Assembly: GCA_907165135.1 (NCBI GenBank)
Contig: OU015566.1
Location: forward strand, 12,198,157-12,262,156
Source: Oikopleura dioica
Taxonomy: Eukaryota; Chordata; Appendicularia; Copelata; Oikopleuridae
DNA length: 64,000 nucleotides
Reading direction: 5' to 3'
Shown: in pieces, positions 34,203 through 45,432 of the stretch
Layout of the letters: each line of letters starts with the position of its first letter
Position numbering within the stretch: the stretch's first letter is position 1
The notes under the pieces: generated by a model
Told to the model about the DNA's origin: nothing
The model's database searches: none
The model's input: the letters and a program-made list of their open reading frames with translations, nothing else
Translations under genes and position numbers: made by a program

Positions 34203-35560
34203 ATGGGCAAGAGAAACATCTCACAAATATCCGACGAAGGATACAACTCCGACCGATCAGAAAGAGCCGCAGAGACTACTACCGAGAAGATCCGAGTTTT
34301 GTCAAGAGAGAATCGAATCTTCAAGGAAAAGTATTTTGTCGAAAAAGTCATCAACAATTCCGCAAATGGCATCATCTACAAAGGTAAAGAAACCCTCATA
34401 AAATAGTCCTCACAATCTTTTTAGGCTTCAGAAAGGAGGATAAAATCCCAGTTTGCGTGAAACAAGTCCCAAAGTCAAAAGTGGGAACATGGTCAGAAAT
34501 TTCCGGACGAGTTGTTCCAAACGAGTTCAAAATGCATCTCGATGCTGAAAAGTGCGAAGGAGTCGTTCAAGTGCTTGATTGGTTTGAACGCAAATCAAGG
34601 TAATAATTGGCTTCAAGAAATCAATAATCTAATGATGAATTCTTTAGCTTCGTTTGTGTGATGGAACGACCAGAGAACTCAGTGGATTTATTCGAACTCT
34701 CCTCGCGCCTCGGTGCTTTTTCAGAAGATCCTGCGCGCATCATCTTCTCACAGATTGTCTCGACCTGCTCCAAACTGCACGAAGCTGGAATCCTCCACCG
34801 CGATATCAAAGACGAAAACATCCTCGTCGACGTCGACACCCTCGAAACAAAGATCATCGATTTCGGCTGCGCAACAACTTTCAAAAAAGACGACAAACTG
34901 ACAGAAATCGCCGGCACTCCCGAGTTCTTTCCTCCCGAAGTCTACACCACTGGCGTCTACTCTCCAGAATCCTGCACTGTCTGGAGTCTGGGAGCTCTCC
35001 TTTTTGTGATGCTTGTCGGCGACTTGCCATTTCAGACATCGGAGGAGATAACGAAACGAGTGTTTCGTTACCCGGTTCGTATAGAAAAAAAATATATGGT
35101 GAAATGAATCGAAAGTTGATCTTGAAAGCTGGATAGAAAATGCCATTTTTCAGAACCAACGAATTGAATATCGAGGAAATTCAACCCAAGAACTTCTTCC
35201 TTATTCAAAAAGATGATTATTCTGGTAGACATGCGGAGCCAAGAACGTCTCCTCAAGCCTACCAAAAACATTTATCAAGAAACCCTAACCCTCTTAGTAC
35301 ACCCTTAAATACTCCCTGCCCGAGTCCGCGTCCAAGTTCGCGTACAGAGCCAAACCGCAGGAGTAAACCTGAACCCCCGGTGCCAAAGTAGACAACCTTC
35401 CTTGCCTATCTCATTTCACGGAACTAACTGAAAACTAATTCAGATCACAAGCTTATCGGAAGACGCTCAAAGCCTGCTCAAGAAAATGATGTCGCTGAAT
35501 CCTGCTCATCGACCAACACTTGCTCAACTCGCGGAGGATAAATGGCTCAAGACGGAGTAA
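34203..35560 (+). CDS. PIM-like serine/threonine kinase
   Basis: ATG at 34203 gives MGKRNISQISDEGYNSDRSE, a Ser-rich leader. The kinase domain starts at EKYFVEKVINNSANGIIYKG, which lacks the standard Gly-rich loop. Lys is in VCVKQVPKSKVGTW. The hinge is VMERPENSVDLFELS, matching the PIM ERPEP hinge that replaces a backbone donor with Pro. The catalytic loop is ILHRDIKDENILVD and the Mg loop is IIDFGCAT. The activation-segment end is AGTPEFFPPEVY, close to the PIM GTPEYIPPEW. The last exon (35446-35560) has LLKKMMSLNPAHRPTLAQL and ends KTE. PIM kinases are constitutively active and promote survival and translation. The intron before the last exon (35074-35445) is unusually long and contains an open Pro/Ser-rich stretch. 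Confidence 0.87.
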
Positions 35561-37366
35561 CTGTCAGTAACTGAAGCTCAATAATCTATTTCTCTGAACA
35601 AACGCCTGCACATGAACAATTATCATTTCACTGCCATAATGTTCTTGCACATTTGTAAATATAATATCAAATCAGACACAAAACAAATCTTGTTTCTTTA
35701 CTTATTTCGATGCAAAAACGCAGGACTAACAATCAAAAGACATTTATAAGTTAAAATAAGCAAGCTATTCTCTGTCCAAATCAAGTTTTTTAATGAAAAA
35801 ATTTATATAAGACCATTATTCTGGGCATGAGAAAGCGACCGAGTTTTGAAACTGAAGAACTGATATTGTAATTTCTGCTGCTTTTTTGAACCCAGTCGGC
35901 TTCCATTTCCAACAAGTGTCTGTTTACTTTCTTTGTCGTTTGTTTTTCTGTTTGCCGCGATTTCATGCCACGGCAAAGGTTACAAAAATTGCTCAAGAAT
36001 ATCAATTTGAGGACTCACTGAGGCGCTTTCGGATGGGTTTCGATAATTGGACCCAGTTTCCCTTTATGAATTAGGGGCAATAATCATTATGAGATAGGGT
36101 CATTTTCCGAAGGCTAATTGCCCGGTAAAAGTGCCTCTGATAAAAACTGGTCCAGTGGGTTTTGATCGAGCAGTTACTAATTTTGGAAAAAAGTGATCTT
36201 TTGATTGTCTTTTTTTTTTCAGTTTTTTATGCGTGTAAATCTTGGGTTTAATCGGTTTCGACGCTTCCCCAAACAGATTTTGGTTCCTAAAAATACCCAC
36301 AAAAGGTGTTAGCGAAGGTTAAATTCGCTTCACCACAAGCAAAAATCGAAAACGCTCCACCAAGTTTAAAAACGCCAAAGTTTAACATCTGGTGGTGTAA
36401 ATACAAAACACCAAACTGGTGTTGAATGTAAATCGAAACATTTTCAAGTGCGTTGTGGCTCATTGATTTGATAAAATATTGAATTCAAGAGGCGAAATAA
36501 TCATTATTCGCGATCGCGAAATGTTTGCTAAATAATCAGTTGCTGGATGTTTCTCCTAAAGAGGCCCTTTTGAGTGAGCACTAGAATTTATCAGATCGAG
36601 CGGATGCTAATCGATGAAGTTTTTTTTTCTTATCAAGAGTGCCTTAATCAAATTGGAGATGGATAGGGATCAAGCAAGTGGCCGACATGAGAAACAGTTT
36701 TGCGATGAAAATATGAATTATTCTGTTTCGCAAACTAGTTTTGCTTTTCATTTCTGGCGGCAAAAAAAGGACTTTTTGTTGAACAAAAAAAAGTGATCCG
36801 GATTTGCCGGAAATCGCACTCTCAATGGGGATAATCGCCTGCTTATGGCTCTTATGGGGGTCAATAGGTCGCATAAGCGCCCTAATCTGTAGTGTCACGT
36901 GATAACATCTGAAGGTTTTGTTGTCCCGAAGAGGCAAAACAAAAGCCAGGGTTGAAAAAGCAGCATTACTTGCTTGTCAAAAGAGTAGTCAAAACCTTTG
37001 TTGAGGCCAGAAAAGCGGGATGAAAGGACAAACGAGCCGAGTGGGAAATTTAAAAAGATCAAGCCAAGCACCGGCTATGCGTACAGAAGTTTGACAGGGC
37101 AAATCTGAAAATTTTGATTTACCGCTCAGCGATGAGGGATGAGCGGAAAGGCGGAAAATTGGTGAATTTTTGATGAATATGTTTCTGTTGCTGGTTCCGT
37201 TGGGTCCCTAGCCGTCGAGAAAGAGGGACTTTTTGAGAAACTCAAAAAGGCTTTGCCAGGAAACTTTCGACTTCCAGATCTTCGAACTCGTAGAATTTCT
37301 TCTTCAGATCGTTTTGAATGTACCAAGCTGTCGCCCGTAAATCAATTTTTTATAATTTCAACCCCT
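35561..37366. other. intergenic, no gene seen
   Basis: AT-rich sequence downstream of the PIM-like kinase. Several short frames exist, but none has a supported start, splice sites or recognisable product. Confidence 0.45.
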
Positions 37367-37789
37367 GTCCAACCCAGGGTTCCAATTCTGGCTGAGCGCT
37401 GAGCGACATCTGAGCGTGAGCGAGCGGTGAGCGAGCGAGCGATCGCTCACGCTCCGCTCACTCAACTGATTTTCATAGCGAACCGCTCAGTCGCTCGCTC
37501 GCTCAAGGCCAAAAAATATGATAGCTGAGCGAGGTTTGAGCGAGGCTGGAGCGACTTTGGAGCGAGGTTTGAGCGACGTTGGAGCGAGGTTTGAGCGCCG
37601 CTCGAGCGAGGTTTGAGCGACGCTTGAGCGAAGTTTATTACTCACTAGCCAATTCTCCGCTCTTATTGGCCAAGATCTAAAAACTCCTTGGCGGTAAGCG
37701 AATGAATGGGGAGGATTTTAAGTCACGGATTTATTAAAAAGAGAGAATTTTAAATAAATTCTGCGAATAATTTTAACATATTGTTGCCA

Positions 37790-38245
37790 GCAATATACAG
37801 TTGGCGTGTTAGGTCCTTGGGTTTTCCCCGCCGTCTACAACTATTGAGTTGGTAACAATAAAAAAATTATTTTCGCTGAAACCCACCGTCCTCAGCCAAA
37901 CATTTTTTCAAAATTTAGGCTCGACTAAAAAATTGGTTTTGTTAGCTCACAATATCCAGGTGGCGTGTTAGGTCGTTGGGTTTTCCCCGCCGTCTACATC
38001 TGTTGAGTGAGTTAACATATAATATTTTTCGGTCAGCCTGATTTATCATTGATACCCAAGCCAACCCGATAATTTATTTTTTACGAGTGCTTCCTTAGTT
38101 CTTTTTCGATTATTACAGCCATTCAACAGGTTTCTTCAACAATTAGACTAACCTCAAAAATTGGTTATGTTAACTTTCAATATCCAGTTGGCGTGTTAGG
38201 TCGTTGGGTTTTCCCCGCCGTCTACAACTGTTGAGTAGGTTAACA
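37790..38245. repeat. three copies of a 65-bp direct repeat
   Basis: Copies begin near 37791, 37950 and 38178. Each contains GGCGTGTTAGGT, then TTGGGTTTTCCCCGCCGTC and TACA, and ends in TTGAG. Divergence is a few bases. They lie inside the large hAT-type element. Confidence 0.85.
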
Positions 38246-38281
38246 TAGAATATTTTACGGCTAGCCTGATTTTGATTATAG

Positions 38282-38636
38282 GCATGGCTGTTGATTTCGA
38301 GTCCTTTGATTTTACCCGGCACTATTTTTCCGGGCAGCCCGCAGATTTTTCAGCGGGTTACTCGCACGGAGAGTCTTTTCACGGGCTACCCGCGCTATTT
38401 GTTTTCTCCTTTCCGCCGAGTAGCTCGCGATTACCTGCAACCCTTTTCCCGAGCCAATCAGACGGGCGAATTATCTTCATTCTTGTCGAAATTTTCACGA
38501 GTAGCTCGCGATTATCCTTTACCCATTTACTCGATTTACTCGCACGGGTCTCCGCGCGAGTAACCCGTAGAAAAATTTGCGGGTCGCCCGGAAAAAAATG
38601 CCAGGTAAAACCAAAGGACTCGAAATCAACAGGCAT
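38282..38636. mobile_element. 355-bp MITE nested in the hAT-type element
   Basis: Left end GCATGGCTGTTGATTTCG and right end CGAAATCAACAGGCAT are inverted and continue as a long imperfect palindrome (AGTCCTTTG ... CAAAGGACT). The flanks GATTATAG at 38274-38281 and 38637-38644 match over 8 bp. Confidence 0.82.
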
Positions 38637-38659
38637 GATTATAGATATAAATTGTACCG

Positions 38660-39543
38660 TATAATCCAGGCTTCTCCCGCATTTCCCAAAATCCCGTATT
38701 TCTCAAATCGCCAAATCAGGATAATCCTGAATCCGATTTTCAATAAGGATTTCTGAGTGAAATCCTGACCCCCCTTTTTTAATAGCTCATTCGAAAGAGC
38801 GTAAAAATTACCCAAGAAAAATCCGGAAAATTTTGAAATTGTGTCGAACATGACGTCACAGCACGTGATTGAAGTTTTAAAAGTACTGGATTTCTCCTAC
38901 GCCCGCATTTCTAAGTCCTCTTAGCCACCCGGGCGTGTGATACATAAAAATGATCGTCTCGTTGAGCTCTAGGTCAGCATTTAATTTTCATCCCATTTTA
39001 CAAATTCTTTCAACCCTTTTTAAATCAGCTGTATGCCGAAAATATTGATTTTGATAAAGAAAGGTTGAGAAGGTATGAAACTAAATGCTGACCTTGAGCT
39101 CAACAAGACGATCATTTTCATGTATCATACGCCCGGATAGCCAAGAGGACTCATAAATGCGGGCGTAGGAGAAATCCGGTACTTTGGAACTTTAATCACG
39201 TGCAGTGACGTCATTTTCAATAAAACTTCAAGATTTTTTGGGTGTTTTTCGGTTAATTTTTTGAGCTCTTTCGAATGAGCTAATAAAAAAGAGAGGTCTG
39301 AATTTCACTCAGAAATCCTTATTGAAAATCGTTAATTCCGCCGATTCAGGATTTTGGGCAAACGGCGACTTTGGCAAATGGAGACCAAACGGACATGAAA
39401 TTTTAGCTGAATCCTTCATTCCTCAAAATCCTGCTTTTCTCAATCCTCCATTTCCAAAAATCCTGAATCGGCAGAATTCTGAATTGGCGATTTGAGAAAT
39501 GCGGGATTTTGGGAAATGCGGGAGCAGCGAGATTGGGCTATAA
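38660..39543. mobile_element. about 880-bp fold-back element
   Basis: Two arms of about 400 bp are inverted copies. Shared pieces include CTCCCGCATTTCCCAAAATC at the left and its complement GATTTTGGGAAATGCGGGAG at the right. ACGATCATTTT/AAAATGATCGT and CTCCTACGCCCGCATTT/AAATGCGGGCGTAGGAG also match. Arms have diverged by scattered substitutions and indels. No duplication of the target could be fixed at the edges. Confidence 0.8.
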
Positions 39544-40324
39544 AAGAACTTCTTTTGATGACCAGAAAAATGAAGTAAGGTTCGCTAAGAACCTTCTCAT
39601 CGAACCGTACCGAGGTCTATTTTGGCGAACCGTTCGTCAACCAAAATTTTCTTGCTTCGCTTGACGAACATTGAAATGTTTTCGCCTTTGCTTCGCTTTC
39701 GCCTTGATTTTTTGGCAAATTTGAATGCCTGGGGTAGTAAAAATTTTGGGGGGTACTGAATTGTGCCGCCCTGCGCCGCCCAGCGTCGCCCGGTCCGAAA
39801 CCATCCGGCTCTCATTCGACCCAACTATGACCTAGGAAATTGTTCTGAACAAGAGCGAGAGTTTTGCCCCGCCAACCCAATGAGTTCTCTACCAGAAAAT
39901 GCGCGCGTAAGGGCCTCTGCCTCGTCGCGCGCTCAATTAATTTGTGATTTTATGCCAAAATCTGAGTTTGGTTGAGAATTACTCTACTGGCACCCAAAAT
40001 TATAGGATTGCCTTTTTTAATTTTCAGACAATATAAATATGTCAGAATAACTTACTTTATATAAAAATCAAAATTACCCGCTTTTGAAAGACAAAATTTT
40101 CGCTCGAGCGTCGCTCAAATGTCGCTCAAATGTCGCTCAGATTTCGCTCAAACCTCGCTCAAATCTCGCTCAAACGTCGCTCGCTCAGTCGCTCCGCTCG
40201 CTCAGCCGATATTTGAAAAATCTCGCTCAGCCACTCGCTCGCTCAGCCCTCGCTCAAATGTCGCTCGCTCATCGCTCGCTCAAATTCAAAATTTTTTGGC
40301 CAAATTTGGAACCCTGGTCCAACC

Positions 40325-41643
40325 TGTTCGAGCAAATAGGTCACGTGTTAGTTTCCAAATTTGCACCGATCGGGCTCACAATGGTCTGAGAGCCTCTTCT
40401 GAAAATGCGGAAATGTCAAATCTCCCCATAAATCCCCCTACCCGCATATTTGCGCGCGCGTCGCATAAATCGATGCTCCACCAGCGCGAAAATTTGAATC
40501 CGTTGTCAAAGAGGAAACATCAAACAAGTTTGTAATTATCGGGTTTTTGTTACGTTCAGAACACATCGTAAATGTGCGCTGACGCGAGCTGAAATCTTGG
40601 ATGGAGCGAAATTATGATTTTATGGGGGCTTTATGGCCTTTATAGGTGGTCTGATGGCACATTAAATACACATCATCCTGGATAAAAAAGTCGTTAGGTA
40701 AAATTTGGATTAAAAATTTCCATCCGGGTGGTCTGTTTTTATGGAATCAGAAAATGGTCTTTCTAAATGTCAAAATCAACCCCTTTTCGACTTTGATTAT
40801 TTTCACAACAGGAAAATATCCACAGCGCGAAAAAATAATGGATAAATTACGGAATGGTGTGAGCCGCGGTTGAGCACTCTTGTGAATAAACAAACAAGTG
40901 CAAATCCTGGAATTTTCAGCACTCTCACCTCGCGAACACGTGTTCTCGCTCGATTCAGACGGAATTTTTTAATTCGCAATTACCGTAGCCGTAGCTGATC
41001 TAATTGATGAGCAGGGGAAAAATGGTGCTTTCTCGTTTTTAGCTTTTTTTGATACCGGTATTTTGTCAGCCTAAAAAGCACGGTTCAATTCAAAGGGATT
41101 GAAACCGGCTCGTTCACTTTGTCCCGCATTTTGCATAATTTGCCGCTTCCGCGAAGAATCAAAGCTAGGCATTTGTTGCCATCAGCCGGGCGGAAGGATG
41201 CGAAGTGAACAAATTCCATCCGGATTTGGGGAATTTCGATATTTACTAGAAGTCACGTAGTACCCTTTCAAAGAAACAACTGGACACAAAAAACGGATCT
41301 TTTTTACTTTCAAAAAGAGCCGTTTATTATCTTAATTCATTGTTGGTTAAATATATATATTCTGACACATAATTTGAAAGTAGCTACCTGTGATTCCGAA
41401 AAGAAGGAGCAGAAAAGTTAAATGAACAGACAAAAAAGTGACTCCGGACCAAGTGACCTTTGCCTAGGTCCCTTGGCGCGGAGCTGCTTGGCGTGAGTAG
41501 GAAAACTTTAAGGTTCAGTAGGCTACTGGGGGTATCAGGACTTGGTTGGATAGATATGTCGCTTGAGGACGGAGAGAGAAGGTTATGATAGGATTATATG
41601 GGATTATAGGAGAGGGGATTATACGAGTAAATAGAGGAGGAGC
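40325..41643. other. intergenic and 3' UTR of Argonaute
   Basis: No gene seen. TTTATT at 41323-41328 gives AATAAA for the minus-strand Argonaute transcript, implying a 3' UTR of about 320 nt. Confidence 0.5.
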
Positions 41644-44600
41644 TTAGACGAAGTACATCAAGCTGGAGAGTTCAGATCGGACAGTGATCATCTGGTCCAA
41701 CTTGTGGAGATCGAGAGCTGGTGGGGGACCGCCACGGTAGCCGCCGTAGGAAGAGTCACTAGAAGATCTGGTAAGAATTGGAAGCTATTTTTAACGGCTT
41801 ACCCGTCACCGTCAACGACAGATTGGAGATGGTATCGAGCACGGAAGGCGACGAGATGGGAGTAGTAGGTCGGCGCAGGAATGGAGACCGACCGAGTGCA
41901 TCGTACGTAACTGAATTTTAAATGAATCGGACGAAAAGGGTGAACGACTTACGTATGGCACAGCTGGTAGGTGAAGTTCTGGAGAACGTCCGACTTGTAA
42001 TCGTTGTCGTCGTGCAACACATGGTAGTGTGTTGGCCGAGAAGTTCCCTAAAATCATAAGCTGAAGACAAGAAAGAGAAGGAATAGTTTTACCTGGATTC
42101 CCGCGTGCGAGCAGAGGTAGAAATCGTATTGGCTCGGGTGGCAGATGTTGGTGTCGACCACGGTACCAGCGGGAATGTTGTTCGACTTACCGACCTGAAA
42201 GAAAGGGTTGAATTTTGACAAGTATTGTAAGTTCTCTTACCATATCATTTCGGTCGTTGCAGAAAAGTCGCATATGGTGACGCTTCTGGACGCAGACGAA
42301 GGTGATGCCAGGAGTGTACCCACCATCCTTCTCGAGTTCGAGGCAAGCTTCTCGAATGGCTCGCATTTCGTGCGCAAGAACGAGCTTGAATTGACCCTCG
42401 CCGACGCCATCTCGGTACATGATGATCTTCTGAGGCTTCTTCTTGTTCTTGGAGTAGAATTTCTTGAGCAGTTTTTTGATCATATTCTTGGTGTCGGCAA
42501 TGTACTCGAGTCGGCGCTCCTGCACCGAGACTGTGGCGATGAACTGAAGTCAAAGGTGAGAACTATGGTTGAAAACTAAAATCACCTTGGATGGAACCGG
42601 GTCCATTGAGCCAACGATGGCAGCAATCGATGGTCGGCCAAATTCACCGGCGGCGGGATGGGTCACGTCAGCTCCTAGAGTCAGTTGAAAACAAGGAAGA
42701 AACTTTAAATAACTTACCGAGAACGATAACGGGCTCACTCATGATGGGCGATCGAAGCTTAGATGGGATGGAGACATTTTGGCCGCCAACCTTGACGTTG
42801 ATCTTGAGCAACAAGTTCAACATGGTGGATGCCTGCTTCATCGCCTTCTGCATCGTCTGCGCGCACAAGACCTGCGTCATAACTCCAATTTCTGTGTCGG
42901 CGATGCGCTTGACATCGGCATAGGTGAGGCTGTCCTTTCGTGGGACAACGAAGAGAACGAGCTGAACATCTGGCCAGGAGTCAACGATCTCGTCCAAGCG
43001 ATTGAAGATCTAAAAGAGAACATTTCTCGACTGAAAAACAGGTCTGAAACATACATCGTTAGTTCGGTACGCTTCGTAGGCCTTCTTAGGGTGGGCGATG
43101 TCGAAGCCGAGTTGGCGGGCGTGGTGCTGCATTTCACCAACAAAGTCCTTGATAGTGTTTCGGTTTCGGTCATCCAAGGAGATGATCGCCCAGGAGGAGA
43201 GGAATCCTGCCTTCTTGAATTGGTAGTTGCCTCGGGAAATGTCCCAGGCACCCTTCTGCGGTCGGACGTACATCTGAAACTAATTTAATCGCTGTTTTCT
43301 CGGGATGAGGCTCTACCTTGTCGCCGTATTCAAGTTGAGGAGCTTCGAGAACTCGTCCTCGGAGGTTGACCATATTGTGTTCCATGGAGATGCCGAAGGC
43401 TTTGGCAACAGGGTCCTCGTTGATGGCGGCCTTCTGGACCCAGTCTTCGATTTCTCTCTGGCGCTCGTTGGCGGGCTTCGCTGCTGATCGAATCAAGGTG
43501 GCGAGCTGTTGATCGCCAAGTTTCTTCTGGTACCGTTGTCGGGGCGCAATCTACATTGATCATTAAAACTATGTTCGATGAACCCACTTGATCTTACCTT
43601 GAGAACCTCGAGGGGCAATAGGGCGCCTTTGCCTCCGCATTTGGCGACGGGGAGTCCAGGGTATCGGAGACGCATATTGTACTTATCGTAGAAGTAGTTC
43701 TCAACACTGATGCGGCCGTTTTCGCCGTCGAAGTAGGTGTCTCGGGCTGTGGTTCGCGAAAGTCCCATAATCTAAAATCGGTAAATTATTTGAATCAATG
43801 ATTTTTTACCTTGTATCGTCGGACAACGCCTTGTCGGTGCGTAGGCTCAATCTTGAGTCCCTTGCACGCTTTTTCGATTTTCATCAGCTCGTGTTTGGAG
43901 AAGTTGCCTCGCAGTTGGTTAGTGCGAAGTGTATCCTTGATAAAGTCGATCATGTTCTGCTCAGTGTAAAAGGCAGTGTTGGCAACGTCGAAGTTGAGGA
44001 GTGGCTTCCAAACTTGCGAGTGACGAATCGACTGATGGTAACCTGGCCAGAGCTCGAGGCCGCCGCCAAGGGCGAGTGGCTCGTACTTAGGATCAGGGAA
44101 GAAGGCAGCGCCGGAGACACCACGGACGGAAACGTACTTGTTCGAAGGCTGGTTGCGGAGGACGATGTTGAGCGCGTTGACAACATCGATGACGTCAGAG
44201 CTCATCTCGCCGAAGTCCCGCCCTTTGCCCTCGAGGAAATCGTTCAACGCGTTGACGTTGAGCTCGCCAACAAGGGTGAGGCAGACCTTGACCTGGTCGC
44301 CTTTAAAACTGCACTAGAATTTGGATTAAAAAGGAGGACAAAATAGTTGATTGCTTACCTTGCCGACGAATCGCTTTTGGGGAGTGTCGAGCTTGGCAAT
44401 GGTGTACATATTCTTTTCGCCGTCATAAGCAAAGCCGTATCGGCCTGCTGTCTTGAAGATGATCTTGTTGGCCTTGCAGAAGTCCAAGAAGAAACTTCGC
44501 TTCTCGTCCTTCTTGATTCGGTCAGAAGCGATTTCCACATCGTAGTGGTAGATGAAGGGGGTCTTGGGTCTCACAACGAGTGGAAAGACGTTAGCTGAAG

Positions 44601-45432
44601 AGAAGGAACGGTTGAGTTCTAGAATTGAAGAGGATAATGTTTACCTTTGAGCGAAATGGCCCGGCCGAGGGTTCCTCCGTCATCGGGTCGGAGAGGGAGC
44701 TCGATCTCGTCCTTGACTCGCTTTTTCATCGAAGGAGTGTACTTGTCAACTGAATTTTAAGGGTTTACCGGAGGTTAGCGCTGATAAGATCTTCAACTGG
44801 GACAGTTGAAAACATCAAAAATGAGCTGTCGTCGGTGGCTATCTTACCGTTCATGGGCTTGGAGAAGTCGGTGAAGTTGAGGGCATCAGTCTCGTCAGAA
44901 TCGTAAATGCCAGCCTTTCGTGGAGAAGGGGTCGAAATGATCGACAAGGAAGGCGAGTGGCGAGGCGAATCCAACGGAGAGCTGGTCTCGGAGCTCGATC
45001 CAGATCCGGAGCTGGTCTCGTCGGAGACCAACTTGCCGAGATGGCCGCCGAGCTCGGCAGCGTGTCCTAAAGGATGGTAAATTAGCGTGGGAAGGTGGAG
45101 AGGCAAGGAAATGAGGGTTTATTAGATGATAATGCATTTAATGATTAGTGGATTACGCCATTTACGCTTATCTCTTTCTTTTCCGATCTAGGTGGGCTAA
45201 GAATAGAGAAAAAACGGATTTTAGGGGGTTAACACCGATTTCTATTGAACTAAGCACCCTTAAAGTCATACAAACACTCTTACACATAAAACAGCAAGTT
45301 ATTACCGTTTTAGAATCATTTTGAACCGCTAAAAGATGATTTAAACGTTTTTGATTGGCTAAAAATGAAAAAAGGCTTACCGGCGATTTGCTCGTCGAAG
45401 CTGGCAGTACTGTGATGTCGACTAACGTCCAT
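41644..45432 (-). CDS. Argonaute (AGO1-4 class), slicer-type
   Basis: Guide-RNA-binding protein of miRNA/siRNA silencing. ATG at 45432 gives [19 protein letters not shown] Ser/Pro-rich disordered leader follows ([20 protein letters not shown]). The N domain starts after [18 protein letters not shown], then come linker 1 and PAZ ([15 protein letters not shown] and the RYKI end). MID includes [10 protein letters not shown] and FVVPRKD. PIWI has [32 protein letters not shown] and [10 protein letters not shown], then [11 protein letters not shown]. The Asp-Glu-Asp-His tetrad appears kept, so cleavage is plausible. It ends SLMYFV, as AGO proteins end in MYF plus one residue. Introns are short (about 45 bp) except the first, about 300 bp. 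Stop 41646-41644. Identification is very strong; which AGO paralogue cannot be said. Confidence 0.95.

Larger units (their letters stand above)
37375..40316. mobile_element. 2.9-kb hAT-type element, non-autonomous, with nested insertions
   Basis: Left end CAGGGTTCCAATTCTGGC and right end GGCCAAATTTGGAACCCTG are inverted. The flanks GTCCAACC (37367-37374 and 40317-40324) are an exact 8-bp duplication. Both sub-terminal regions are arrays of GAGCG on the left and CGCTC on the right, as expected for transposase-binding repeats. The interior holds three direct repeats, a 355-bp inner MITE and an 880-bp fold-back block. No intact transposase frame is visible. Confidence 0.88.

Noticed and set aside
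40119-40535. Ser/Arg/Leu-rich plus-strand frame
   Set aside because: Produced by the CGCTC sub-terminal array of the hAT-type element.
42208-44346. Long plus-strand frames across the Argonaute locus
   Set aside because: They are antisense shadows of AGO exons, whose minus-strand reading gives clear PAZ, MID and PIWI motifs.
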